Part shown: one piece after another, positions 36,770 through 51,400 of the stretch
Layout of the letters: every line of letters starts with the position of its first letter
Position numbering within the stretch: position 1 is the first letter of the stretch
Position numbers and translations under genes: made by a program
Source: Cristatella mucedo
Lineage: Eukaryota; Bryozoa; Phylactolaemata; Cristatellidae
Direction: 5' to 3'
Length of the DNA stretch: 64,000 nucleotides
Assembly: GCA_009760855.2 (NCBI GenBank)
Contig: WPIO01000002.1
Location: 7,806,001-7,870,000, forward strand
The notes under the pieces: model-generated
Databases searched by the model: none
Seen by the model: the letters and a program-made list of their open reading frames with translations, nothing else
Told to the model about the DNA's origin: nothing

Positions 36770-38495
36770 ATGCGCAAAGCAATAAGTCTCAAACCTTGAA
36801 CATTCCTCAAACTGGTGCATGACACAGCTGTTAAGATGCACTTTTCTAGAGAGGTATTTCAGGCACATCCAAAAACATCTTACTTCACTTCAGGTTGTCT
36901 TCTGATTGTGCTGCCAAAACAATCCTTCGAAATTTGCAACTGTTTCTACACCATGTGAAGCTGCAAAGCAAACTAATTGTGCATGTTTTTCTGCACCTAG
37001 TAGTCCAACCGAGGTCGCAATGTGCACAATCTGCTAAATTTACTGCTTCCTCAGATTAATTATGTCATGTGGTAGTATTTGTAGCCGCGATTTTGCAACA
37101 CTCGGCAAAGTTTCAGATTTGTATTAATTCCCATGTGTAGATTTTTTCGGGCCAGCACTGTGTGCATGTGTAAAACACAAGTTCTCACTAAAAGCTCGAC
37201 TGCAGCACTAACCTATTTGTGCATACTGCAGATCAAGCCATATGCAGAACACCCCACATCGTGTAACTACTAATGCACGGCTGTTGTGCGCACCTACGAC
37301 ACTGGGACGTAAGTTGCTGATTCTCAACCGTGTGCTTCCACCACATTGGGGTGCCCTGGGAGGACATGATTTTCAAGTGCAGTGCCTTTACAGATGGAAA
37401 TGTACGTGTAAGCTCCCTCGTCAAACACGGCAGCTGCATCCATTGCTGTTCATGTGCGCATGCACACACGGGCACGTGCACGTGCACACACGGGCACGTG
37501 CACACACTATCACACATGCACTGCGCACACAAGTACACAGCCACATATAGTGTGCACAAACGAACACACAAATAATAATAAAGTTAGCTGCTAACTAAAA
37601 TAAAATGGAGGTGAAGTGATGATGGCTGAGAGCGGCGCCAGCAACGCAAAGCAGTGAGTACAAGCAATAGCCTACCTCGTATGACAGCTTCTCGAACACC
37701 GGTGCATTGTCGTTCACGTCGAGAACGTTCACGGTGATGTTTGCAAAGCTCCTGTGCTTAGTGTCGTCGACGTACACCATCCGGACATACGAACTGTCAG
37801 TCTCCCGATCGAGGCTCCTGCAAAGCATTAGCAGAACTAAACCGCCTGTCGCTCTGCCCTTGGCGGCCTTGGATCCGATTACAAACCGATTGCAAGTCTT
37901 TCTTGCAGTTGCACACAAACCCAACACAGAGGTCGTGACAAAAAAGCAACCCGTACAAACGCTCGGGGGGGGGCTCTTAATCTATATTAGGCAGCAGTCG
38001 GTTCCACTGGGGACAAAAAGCGTCCAATTAGGGACATACACGAGAAATGCATTGCAAGTGGAGAGATTCGCCTAAAACAATTATGCTCGTTGGAGTGATA
38101 GCCCGGTATAAGTAAACAAGAATGAAAACCCGCATAGGCACTGCCGGATGTGCCCCTACCTGGCAAGGGTGACCAGTCCACTCATGCTGTCGATATTGAA
38201 CGGGTTTCCAGAAGACGCGCCCTGTTGGAATCCGTAGGACAATGTAGGTGCGAGATCAGGATCTTGGCCGATCAGGGTCAGCACTGTCTTGCCGACTTCA
38301 AGACCTGAAGTTGGGCAACAGCAGTATGGTCATGTATGCCCAAGACATGCCTCACAGTTCAAATATAGACACAATCACCAGATTCGTGGAAGGCAGCCGT
38401 GAATCGGTTATGCGAGAGGCCAATGCCATGCAACGTCGGCAAACACAACTTTACAAATGGACTAGGAGTGCTCGTAGGGCACTAACTTCTCTTCT

Positions 38496-38567
<72 letters not shown>

Positions 38568-41246
38568 TCTCTCCTCTTTGCCCTTATGCTTTACACTTTA
38601 GCTGTATGGGTTATGCTTACTCTCACTGACGTTGACGGTACGGTTGGCATTGATGATCGTCGGCCAATTGTCATTTACATCAACTACGGTGACTCGTAGC
38701 GTACACGTCGTCGACAGCTTTGGGTCGCCACGGTCACTTGCCACGACGGTGATGCGAATCACCTCGAGCTGCTCACGATCAAGTGGCCCAGTAGTGCTGA
38801 CTATGCCGCTTGGGCTGATGAGATTAAACATGTTCGCCGGATACACGGTGGGATTTAGGATGCTGTAGTCCACCAGGCCGTTGACACCATCGTCCAAATC
38901 GCGTGCAGTAACCTTAAGCAAGGCATCAGCACTTGTCAGATGGCTGCTGCAGGTGCAGAAGACAAGCAGCATACGGCTTCAGCTACTGCTAAACTCGTGG
39001 CCGAGGCAGCTGCGGTCGAAAAGGCACCAAACACTGGGCGACAGAGGTGCCGCACACCAGTTAATGCTTAATGCTTAACAGTGCTTTAGGGGAAGAGGCA
39101 TGCCGAAGGCATGGAACCAACACAGTGACAGCAATGATATACTGCATGTCACGAGCTCACCAAGACTGCCACGGGGCAAAGATGATTAATCTCTGCACCC
39201 ACTGCATTGCCAATGTATGGCTACCTCGTCCATGACGAGGTGGCTGGTAGGTCGAGACAGCTCACCATTACCTTAGTGACATACGTGTCTGCCGGTAACT
39301 CTTCCCATACACGAGCCGTGTATCGTTCCAAAGTGAAGATTGGTGCGTTGTCATTGACGTCGCGGAGTGTAACAAAGACGGTACAGTAGTCGGTGAACAC
39401 TCCATTACCACTGCCCGGATCTACCAGAGCGATGATGACCATGCGAAATCGCTGCACCACTTCGTAGTCAAGAAGGCTGCTGTCACTAACACGAATCTCG
39501 CCTGCAAAAGACGTACCATAGCAGCCACATAAGGTCGCCTGCTCTCCCCTCCCCGAACTGCCCCCGTGCAACGAGTGCTTGCTGCCTCTTTATGCAGGCA
39601 CCTGTAGAGGGTGTGATAGCAAACGGCTGACTGTCGGACGTGGCATCGCCGGTTAGCGAGTACACGACGATCGCCATCGGTATGCCCGTAACAGTGGCCT
39701 TTACAGTAATGACTAGCTGGCCCACGGCTGTGTTCTCGTCCAGGTAGACACTGTAGGTCGTATTTGGAAAGCGCAGCTGCGACGAGCTGACCGTGTTGTC
39801 TATGCGTAGCTCTATCAAGCCTGTGCAAAAAGCCATGATGCAGCGATTAATTAGGCGAATACGAATACCTCAGCCAGGCAGCCAGAAACCAAGCTCGTCA
39901 CGTGCCTTCACCCAACAGCTAAAATCGGCTGACAGGGAAAAAAAAGGATTGCTGGTTGCACTGGGACCTAATAAAAGCATGACAGGCTCTGACGGAAGTA
40001 GGGGCGCTGCGCCTCAGTGACCACCCATCGTCAAAGACTGCCTGAAGAGGGCTGGCTCTAACGGGGGTCTCAATTGCCAACATGGACGCATCGGAAGGAC
40101 TCAGGTGGACAAGATTGTGTGCTCGCCTTCCGACTGTGAAGCGGACTGTCTAACATATCGAGTCCTGCATATACTTCAGATTCCCACAATCGTAAGCACA
40201 AATTTAACAAGAGGCCAACGGATCGGAGACATCAGTCAACAGCTCGATCTGGGGGAGGGAGGTCGTTGCATCACACTCTCCAACTGCGCCAGTCCACCCG
40301 CTACTGGCTAGGGAAGAAGGCGCCCCGGCAAGCATTCTGTACCGTCGGAGTACTTGGGCGGAGAGCCGCGGTCCGTCGCACGCACTCTGATCCGCTGCAC
40401 CGTCGGCAGGCCGGTGAGGCTGGCCGTGGCCACGAGGTCGCCACTCGTGCGACCAATGGAGAATGAGCCGCCGCCGGTGACATTCAGCACCTGATACTCG
40501 ACCAGACCATTCATGCCCGTGTCCTTGTCGATGGCACGCACGGGATAGAGAATGGTCTGGCCGGACGTGGTCGTCACGCTCGATACGTTGGCTATCATCG
40601 GGTTGCTGGCGAATATGGGCGCATTGTCATTGATGTCAAGGATTGTGACCTCGACGAGGCGCTGGTCGAGGCGCGGCCCGTACTGTGCGCTGTCTGACAC
40701 CTTTACATAGAACATGTAGGAGGACTTCTTCTCCCGGTCAAACAGGCTGCAAGAACAGACAGACGATGAAGGCTAGTCCTCGCACTCACAGGCCCGATTT
40801 AACATGCGGCGTGCACGTGCAGCTCTGTTGGAAAACTTGTTCAATTATGCTTCAACTCATCTGGCAGTCGTAGTATCTGGCATGACAGTGCAGTGGGCAG
40901 TTAACGACCAACTCAGATGTATGACCAGAGGCAGTCGGTCCATCGTTCACGGTGGCCTCTTTAAAGGGTCAATCTGCCTCCCCTCGTGAACCCAAGAACA
41001 CACTAATCCGAAATCAAACGGTGGCCACTTCCGCTGTACTAATGCAATTCTTACATGTAGGCTGCTCACAGCCCAGTGAGATACTACAATTGCGACAAGA
41101 TTCGTGATCTGGAAATAACATTCTCTCTAACATGAGCACACACCAACTGTGCATCATCTCTATTGAAGATTGTCAATGGTTGTCATCGTGGTCGGCCATA
41201 CTGCCAATATCGAGCACGTGAGTTAGCTGCTCAAGAAGTGCTTCAG

Positions 41247-41278
<32 letters not shown>

Positions 41279-44200
41279 TCACTTAATAAAGCGTCCTCAG
41301 AGAACTCAATCTCTCTCTAGGCGCTTTCCATTTGCTGATAGGGACAAATAGCAGAGAAATTATTCGCATGATCACTGCCAAATCGGGACAAAAGCAGGAG
41401 GATCGCTTGCAGGATTACTGCCAATCTACTAAATAGCATGCCTAGGCAAGCCAGCAGGATGAGCGGCCCTGGTTTGGCCGGGGGGGGGGCTAGGTGCTCG
41501 CCTTCAACGACCGAGGTCATGGGTTCGAGCCCTGAGGCATAAGTAAAGCGCCTGGATAGTGATTAAGTTCTCTTTGGGCTCTATGTAAACTAATTTTATT
41601 TACTCACTTATCCGGTTGGCTGCTCTTTGCTTTCAACTCCCGGACTACATGAAGCACGGACAGATGTCAGATAAGTTACCTTACACGAAGGACCTAAATG
41701 CTGCACGGGATGCTGCACGGTCGGGTCAAGGCTGCTGACAGTGTGCCTACCCGATTGTGTAGATCGTGCCGTTGTCAGCATTGATGGCAAACTTGCCATC
41801 GCAGTCTGGGCAGCTGTTGCCGCTGTCATTCATTGCTAGTCCGTCGAGGTAGTACACCAGCCTGGCGTTGTCACCCGTGTCGCGGTCCGTAGCAAAAACA
41901 GTGAGCACGAGTGTGCCCCTGGCAGTGTCCTCGGGGAACGAAATGCGATAGGAGCCCACCTGAGTGAAGTTAGGATTGTTGTCGTTGGCATCGTCCACGG
42001 TCACGTTGAGGTAAGTGACATTGCTCAGGGCCGGCACTCCCAAGTCAGTGGCTGTGATCTCGACGTAGTAGCTGCTGACCGCTTCGCGGTCCAGTGGCAG
42101 GCTTCGTATTACGCCAGTGGTGGGATCGATAGAGAAGACGTTACCGTCATTGCCCCCTGCAGCGACCACGCAACTAATGCAACAACCGAAGCAGGGGGAT
42201 CCGATTGTCAAAGGCATCATCCCTCACAGTACGGAGGGGGCGAACAGTAGTGGCAAGCTGAAAGAAGGGCACGAAGTGAGGGATGCGTAAGGAGAGCGTT
42301 ACAGAGCAAATACAAGCCAAAGCAGGCAGGTGCACTGCAAACTGCCCTCTGTCTGCCAGCAAAGACATTTTGCTAGCATTGCCTTCTCGGCCGCTGAAGT
42401 ACCGCCACACTGCAAGACGCACCGGTTATGTTATAGACCACCTGGCCATTCAGGCCTTCGTCGCCGTCGTATGCTACCAATTGCCAGATGGACGTTGAGC
42501 CCGGCATGTTCTCAGCGACATGCTGCCAAAATTCGACTGCTGCAAACTCGGGTGAGTTGTCGTTGATGTCGGTCACGTTGATCAGCACCGTTGTTTGGTC
42601 GTACAGTGCCGGATATGCACTGTCTCTGACATAGGCTGCACGAAAGCATGTCAGAAGTCGAGATCACTAAAGTGAAGTGCTAGCTATGCAAACGAGTACA
42701 GAAAAGCTATGTCACACAGACAGACCGATGGGCAACTGCAGCGAGCAAGCAAAAATCGTAGCAGTTCGAATCAGGTAATCAGCCGCGAGTGACCAGCCAC
42801 GGGTAGCCAGGCCATCGGGGCAGCGCTAGCAGCAGACACGCAGAAAATGGCCTTGGGCATATATGGATGAACACCTGCCAGGTATCAACCTCACCAGTAA
42901 ACATGTAGGAGCTGCAATTCTCACGGTCCAGAGGTGCTGTTGTGGTGATAACACCATTGCCATCGACGGCAAACATGCTACTTGCTGTGCCGTTAGGTAT
43001 TATGTATTTGAGCTGAGCATTGACACCTTTGTCGGCATCTGTGGCGACCAGCTGTGTAACAGTGCTGTTAGGTTGACCACCCTCTGTCACGTTTGCAGTG
43101 TACGTGGACTGAGCAAATAGCGGCGGGTTGTCATTCACGTCGACGACGTCGATGATGAGGACCTGGATGGTAGACTGCGGCGGGGAACCGTTGTCGGTCG
43201 CCGATATGTTAAGCACATACTGGGCCGTCGTCTCGCGGTCGAGCGAATTTTGCAGCGTCAGAACACCTATACGACAAGAAGGCAGAACTGAGAATCCGAA
43301 CGTGCTGTTGCTCGCTCAGGTGTTGGGGCACGGAGAGAGGGTCTGAAGTCAGCGCTCTAGGAGAATCAGCAACATTAATGCAAGCTCTGCCGGTGCAAAG
43401 CATGGCTACGACAATCGTGAGCACTGGGGGACCCTCTTCTTGGCCCACCCATTCGGGACCAAAAGGCTGAACATCGGTACAGCCGAGGCTGTGCTTGGCC
43501 TGCCCGTGTTCGGGGCTCGGCTACGTCTGTGCACGACATGACATGGTAAATCGGTAAGTGTGTGCAGGCACTCCTTTTAGTGATCTCTTCAGCACATAGA
43601 CGGCCACTCACTTCATTTAGCTTTATGATGGTGAGACCAAACTAATAGTTATAGACAAGCACTCGGAAGTTGGAAGACCTCACCCTCGAGATCAATTAAT
43701 CTAGCATCACTCTCGCGATGCAGGGCCCATCATCTGGGCAAGCTATTCCAAAATGATTTGTCCGTAGATAAGCACATTTCCTCAGTCAAGTTGGCCCTAC
43801 TTTCAGCTAAGAAACGTCGCAGAAATTGGGGATTGCTTAGATAAGAGTACGATAGCCAAAATGGTTGATGCGTTTGTGGCCTCACCTCGTATAAAATACT
43901 GCAATTCCCTTTACTCCAGACTACCAGTCAGTGCCCTCAATCGTCTGCACTTGGTGCAAAGCTCAGCAGCTTGTCCGGCATGTCGTCTGCAGAGTCGCTG
44001 CCATATCACACCACTTCTGTCTGCACCTCTGGCTATCTACCGAGCATAGAATCAATTTCAAGATCCTCTGTCTGGCTTACAGGCCACTTGACTCACTTTC
44101 ATCAACTCAGATATTCGACCTCCTTGATCCGCCAGTATGCAGTTGCATCACCTGCTCCTTGGCACCTAGTCCTCTGGGCACCCCTTGCACTAAACATTGA

Positions 44201-45316
44201 AATATTTTGGAGATCGAACCTGCAGCTCATATGCACCGAAACTCGAGAGCTTGTTTTCAGCTATTGTCGCTACCTGCAATGACACTGCATCTGCTCGGGT
44301 TAGCTTTCCCTTCACCCCCCCTTAACTTGCCTTTTTTTTATTCCTGGGCGCTTTGCATGCTTACCCGTACATTATTCAGTGCATGCAACTAGCCAAGGTC
44401 CTACTAATCGGTGGCTCTGAGTGCCTTCTTGCTTGTTTTTGCATGCCTAATCATGACACTTAATTGGTTTAACATGCTAGCCTAATTGTGACACCATGCA
44501 TGTCACTAACGATTGGTTATCGATTCTCTTGCAGTGAGTAGTAAAGCGCCTCTATAAGATTTAGTTCTCCTACGGTGCTGTACATAACATTGTAATTGTT
44601 AGCATCCGGACACAGCCGCTGTCATGCCAGCCGAGCCAATCGCTGGGCTCGAACGGCAGCGACAATCCCGAGCAGTGTCCAATTCAGGGCCGCTCACCTG
44701 ATAGGCTGTCAAGCTCGAACTTCTCGTGCTCATTGCCGGACAGCATAGTGTATCGTACTACGTCGTTGAAGTCCCCATCGGCCGCGACGATTGCCATCAC
44801 GGGAAAGCCGACCGGCTCGTCCTCGAGCAGGGCGACGTGACTTGGTGTGAGGAACACGGGTGCATTATCGTTCTCGTTCACCACGATGACCACGAGCGTG
44901 TTGGTGGCAGCCAGCCTAAGCATAATCGCGACGACAAACAGGGGATTAGTACACACCATAAGCACGCGGCTGTGGCTAGGACTAGCGAAGATATGACGAC
45001 CAGCCATTCTGCTGCAGCCTAGCAAACAATGGCTGCTGGACCGACCGACCTGTCTGACGGATTGGCGGCCTGATCTTCGGCTCGCACGACGACGAACAGC
45101 ACCTGTGTAGCCTCACAATCTATGGGTGCGACGGTAACGATGCGACCAGTGAGCGGCTCGACGGTGAGGTACCGCCAGGTGCCATCGATCTGCAAGCTGC
45201 TGTTGGTGATCGTATAGCGCAAGGCACCTGGAGTGAAATATCAGCATGAGGACAATAAAGTTTCTCCCGAGGCCACCACAGAGGCTACCAGTCACCAGCA
45301 AGCCGGCTGCTAACTC

Positions 45317-45412
<96 letters not shown>

Positions 45413-48400
45413 GTCTCTCTCTCCCGTCTCTCTCTCTCTCCGGGGGATCGCTACTGCCTACTTCTCACCATTTGCACCCGAGTCGGCATCCAAGGCAGTG
45501 ACGACGCCAACCACATAGCCTGGCCGCTCGTTCTCGATAACATAGAAAAGTGATGGGTCACGCAAGAACACGGGCCGGTTGTCATTTACATCAAGCACTG
45601 TCACCGTCACGTTGACGGACGTGCTCAGCTGCTGCAGGTAGCCCGAGTCTCGTGCGACTACCATCATCCAGTGCGAGTGTGCCTGCTCGTAGTCAAGTGA
45701 GTCCACGTTGACTATGGCCCCCGTCTGGCCGTCCACGTCGAATACATTGCCCTCACTACGTGAGCTCACGAAATAGTAGATCACGGCATTGCTGCCTAAA
45801 AATAAGGAAGGCAGCAGGCAACGTAAAGGTGCGGCCAGCTGAACTGGGTATGGTGCTCATGACAGCTACAAGGCCATGCCCCTTGTGCCAACCCTGAAGA
45901 TGAGACCCGTGACGGTATCTGGCCAATAGCATCAAGCCAAGTTGTGTCACTTACCGATGTCATAATCATATGCTGTCACGTTGCCTATTGTCGTGCCGAC
46001 TGGTATGTTTTCTGTCACAGTAAAGTTTATAATTGAGGTTGAGAACTGTGGCAGCTCATTGATGTCAAGTATTCTTATGATAACCATTATGCTGGAATTC
46101 TTGGATGGGGTGCCTCTGTCTGAGGCAACCAGTGTCACCCAGTAGGTGTCCTTGACCTCACGATCAAATATGCTAGCCGTGCTGATCCACCCGGTCGTTG
46201 GATCCACTGAGAAGTTGGAAGCATTACCTACGAATAAGGTCATTATGCTGCCAGCAAGAAAAGTCCATCGCTTCCCTTCAGCAGCATCGTATCACCAACA
46301 AGGGTAAAGGAAGCACCCCCATTTTCCTCCTCACCATTCAATTAGGCATTGCAAGGCTGTAACTTTTCAAAAGTAACAGCCTCAAGGCCTGGGGCATGTG
46401 GATCAGCAACGATGATCTTCACTGACAGAGTTTAATAATGCCATGCTTTCCCCTAAACAATCTTTTAAGACATTGTCGGCTGAGCTAGTCAGTCAACTTG
46501 CTGGTCCTAAGCAACACTGGTTAATTCAGTACTTGAAACATTTCTTTTCCGCAAACTCGTTCTACTCATATCTCCAGCCTCTCCTATTCTTCTATGCTCT
46601 ACTAACGGCGGAAAGCCCGGAGACAAACCATAGCAGGCAAACAATCCATAGGTAGCCACACTGCCTGTTTGCAAGACAACACACCACACTTATTAATAAC
46701 ACACAGCCATCTTTGCATCTCATACCACGACTCACCTGCTGCGGTCAGAGAGTATATGATGGTACCATTAAGACCGAAATCAGGATCAAATGCAGTGAAT
46801 ACACCGACATTGGTGCCCACCGAAACGTTCTCGCTCACAAAGGCTTCGGCACTGGCAAACCAGGGGAATACAGGCGGATTGTCATTCACGTCGAGCACAT
46901 CTATGGTAACAGCAGCAGTAGACGACATGGCAGCGATGCCTACAAATAAATAGCATGCAAGAAAATAGTTTGAAAAAGTAGCAGTCTTCAAGTGTAACGA
47001 GTAACATGCTTGAAATACAGGCAACTGGTGTGTGTAATTGTTGCAAGCCCAACTCACCATTATCGGCGGCTTCAACGACAAGCGAGTAGAGTGATATCTG
47101 CTCACGATCGAGCACAGACGTTGTGAAGATCACACCACTGGTGACATTTATGGCAAAATCGATGGTAGCAGACACGAGTGTATAGAGCACGGTACCATTT
47201 GTGCTAACATCTGGGTCAACAGCCGACACGGCACCTACCTGTAAGATGAGGTACAGGCTAAAACACTAGACATTTTAGGGTCACATACAACCACAGCTAC
47301 AGTCCATCTGATCATGCATACAGCAACATGTCGATATTTTGTAAACACGGGGGAGCAGCAATTACCTATTCCAGTAAAGTCCTTAGCTCAAGAGCAGCAG
47401 CAGCAGCAGCAGCGGGGCAGGCTGGTCATAACACATGCGCCGTGCGCACATATACACTACTGGCTGTATTTTGCAGCTTTTCCTTTCCAACAGTCAATGT
47501 CATTTTAACATTTCCAAAAGCAGGTTGGTCGAATCACTTACCACGGTGCCAACGGCCATGTTCTCCGATATGGAAAACTTGTATGTCTTCTTAGAGAACG
47601 AAGGAGGATTGTCATTGGCATCAAGCACTCTGATCACTACTGCTGAACTACTCGACAGTGCTGGCGATCCACCGTCTGTGGCAATGGCAACCAATGCATA
47701 TTCGTACTGTCGTTCGCGGTCAAGGGAGGCATTGAGGTACACCGTGCCCAGACTGGGATCGATACCTTAAACAACCAAGTGAACCACGAGGCTGTCATCA
47801 ATCACAGCTACAACATTACTGTGACAGGCAAAAGCAGCGACATATGCATCTCAAAGCAGAATATTTAATCTGCTAGCAATACACATGAAGAGATGCATCG
47901 GTTTGCGAAAAAGAGACGGCCATTGCCTACCGAAGATTGTTGAGTCGGTTGCTAGACTGTACGTAATGTTACCACTGCTTCCATCATCCAAATCTTTGGC
48001 ACTCACTCGTCCAATAAGGGAACCAATTGGCAGTGATTCGTTTGCCACGAACTCATAGAAAACACACCCAAAGAGGGGAGCATTATCGTTTATGTCGATC
48101 ACCTGCAGCACGATATGCAGGTCAGCCGTCCAGTTCATAGGCTTCCCGAGATCACGGGCCTGAACCGTCACATTGTACTGTCTCTTTCGTTCATAGTCGA
48201 GCAGTATCTACATAGGAGAATAAAAGACAAGCACGTGCCTACATTTCATTCAGATAATTACAAATGCTCAGCTCCCCAATAAGCAAAATGTCTGCATGTA
48301 GACCTTCGCCCGATTGTTTTAACTCCCATGAATTTGAATTTATGGCTTACATGCATGTACCCCCCTCATCGGCCGACGACAGGCTGCATGTGACATTGGC

Positions 48401-51400
48401 ATACAGTGCAGGTCTGCTGACCGGCAGAGACAGCCCGTGATCAAGGATTTCGATCAGTTAAGAGCTGTCGACGTCCAGATACTTCTAGTAGCACCGATCT
48501 GCCGACAATAGCAAATGTGCACCATACCACACCACAAACTGCAGGCATTGCTGTACGAAGGAGCTTGGATTTCTTGACTGCAGATTTCTCAACGGGGCAT
48601 GCTGCAGCTCAACGGCATCATCACGAATGATGCCGTCCATTGTGCCATCTCGGGGGCTGAGTGGTGACAGAGCGAAGCTGCCTATTTAGTGCAACGGAGA
48701 CTAAGCTAAGCAATCGCCAAACTCGAGTGGATCCGAGTGCTCACGACTGCCAACAGGCAGCAGTGACAACAATGAGGGAGCAGCAAAGAAGGAATGCTTA
48801 GACAAAAAGAAACGATTGAACGAGGTTAACGCGGTGATAACCTAAGAAGCAACCATCTAAAGTCATGATTAGCCTGAGAAAAATAATCCACGATAATTTA
48901 TCTGAAGTCTGTCTTTTGCAATTTTAACACGGAGGAGGAGGAAGCCCAAACCTGAAAGCAACAGGCCGACACCAGTGTAAAAGAGCCAACCTGTGGTAGC
49001 CCACAAAAGAAAGTGAAAAAGCTCAAGAGGCCAACACACTCCCTCACAAGTGTTGTTGTTCCACCCGACATTTTGATCACAGCCTGGTACCGGCACATGG
49101 CTTCCAACAGAGCAAACAAAATGCATCAAACGCTTATGAGCACTATAATATACAAAATTAATGTCTTGCATAAGTAGAAATAGTATTAGTAGGATAATGA
49201 TTCAAGAGGAAACCGGGCCTTAGCAGATTTCCCTTACTTCTGTCGTTTGCCGTGGCAGAGTCAGTCAAACCTTATTAATAGTTAGCATCATTTTATCCCG
49301 ATAGTAAACGGCTTTCCACAATTAAAGCAAGGGCACACTACAATCTCACACGGTGCTCGAACGATACTCTTGTCCTCCCAATATCAGAGATATTCTATGG
49401 GATTTTTGTTATGCAGCTGACTCGGCCAACTCGTGACTGAGATGGCTCTTCAACGAAAACCTTATGGAGGCTTTTGCTGTGTGCATCTGGGTCGTTGTTC
49501 TGCTGCCATATATAATTTTCCGCAGATCGTTCTCTAGCACTCGGAATCCCGAATTTTGCACCAGATCGACCTTATCATCCTCCTTGATAAGTCTGTTAAT
49601 AAGGTGAACTCAGACAGCAAAGGAGCAGCAGCAATCCCAAATCATTTGCATTGCCATCACCAAATTGAACTGTTTGCTGCAAGCAGTCAGGGCGGTGCAT
49701 CTCATCTTTTTACTGACTTACGAATGCTCTTCATTTACTACTAATGAAAAGCATGAAATTCAACTCGTCGGTCCACAAGACTGCTGTCGTCGATGAAGTA
49801 AACTCGAAACTTAGAGCGCACTCCGTGAGCTCAATGCTACCTTGAAGACTGTCCGGTTTAGGCTTAAACATTTAAAGAGACTCGGTTTGCCGCTGATCAA
49901 GCCAGGCTCAAAGATTACATCCATGCCTACACCCGAAAAGCTAAGAAATTGCAGGGCTTCCTTTTGCACTTTCGAACTTCAGTCTTGCCAGACAGACCTA
50001 GACAAAATTATAAATCAAATTATTTGCTCAATAAAGCTGAGCGGTCGCACTCTTCAGATATTAAACTGTGGCTAGTATGCTTTCTGCATTCTTCATTGAA
50101 ACGATTTGCTCATATTCGTGGCTCCGTAACGCCATTTCCACCTCATTTAAGCGTTGAGTCGCAGCATGTGACCTTTAAGAAATTATCCAAGGGTTCTGCA
50201 GATGAAGTGGGTAAAATAATTACGGCCAGTAAAAAGAGCTTATCACCTGCATATTCTAGGTCATTCCCTCTTTGGTCTTCACTGGTGGACAAACTTAGCC
50301 AAGCTTTAATTCAGGTCTTAATGCTCACTGGATAAACATTTTGTTCCAAATTCGCCCAGATTGGCCAATTTGTTAGACCGATATTTAAAATACCTGAATT
50401 GGGCCCAGAGGTCCTAGGCAAGGTATCGCTTATCCTTCTTTGTCCAAGATTCTCAAAAATATTGCTGCTAATAAGCTAGTGTAGTATTTTTATTTGCAAT
50501 GCTGCTGTTTGACCCTCATCACGTGCTCTCAACTTAAGAGACCCCTGTAACAACTGCTTCCAAGTTTAAAATTTGTGTTAAGAACACTGCTTCTTTAGTT
50601 AATCATCATGCTCGATCATTGTACAAGACTATGAGCTTTTTAGCCAGATGGCTGGCTAAAGATCTTACTAGGCTCCTAGTTCTGTCTACGCTGGACTACT
50701 ATGACTCAGCTTTGGCTGGACTACAAGAAAAGCCCGTAAGCCTCTATAGCCGGTGATAAATATGGATAGAAGGTTGGTCAAAAAGTCCAAGAGGTTTAGC
50801 CCAGTATTGGCATTAGCACCTTCAGAGCCACACAATGCTTGTTGGAGCTCCACTGCAGTGGGAGAACGATTCGATGCACCGATGCAGCTACGCTTTGCGG
50901 CTTTCCTAGTAGGTAGGCATGTAGCAACCGATAGCTAACTAATCGCTTGCCAGCTGTGAGGCCAATCCCTCGAGGTCAGACACACATGAACGCACATTAG
51001 TCTCGTCGTGGCAGACAAAGGAAGGGCACTTCCCTCCGGCAGCTTGTGCTAACTGGACGCACTCTATCTGCCGTTGGACCTGATCGGACCTCTTCTCTCT
51101 GTCTCTGTCTGTCTTTACATCGGTGGCTGAATAAATAGTCAGACCCTGACTATGCGTTCCTAACATCCACCAAAGAACACACGTGCCAACAGGCACTGCT
51201 GTCTGCTATCAGCTGAGTGAGCAGAGGTAGCAGTTGACGCTGGCAGATGCTCACACCAAGGAGCTGACAGAACTGCTAGAAAGGCCAGGAAAGCTAACAA
51301 TCGACAAACGAGCCACATACCGTGTCGAACGAGTGGCACAACACAGCCAAGCGATTTCCTCGGAGCAGCAGGCATCACAGGGTTTGCAGAGTCGTTCTTA

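Larger units (their letters stand above)
36155..37675 (-). other. dchs intron 23 with repeats
   Basis: 1.5 kb. Contains a 53-base tandem duplication, a (GT)n tract and a CA/CGTG-rich stretch at about 37460-37570. No gene recognised. Confidence 0.6.
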
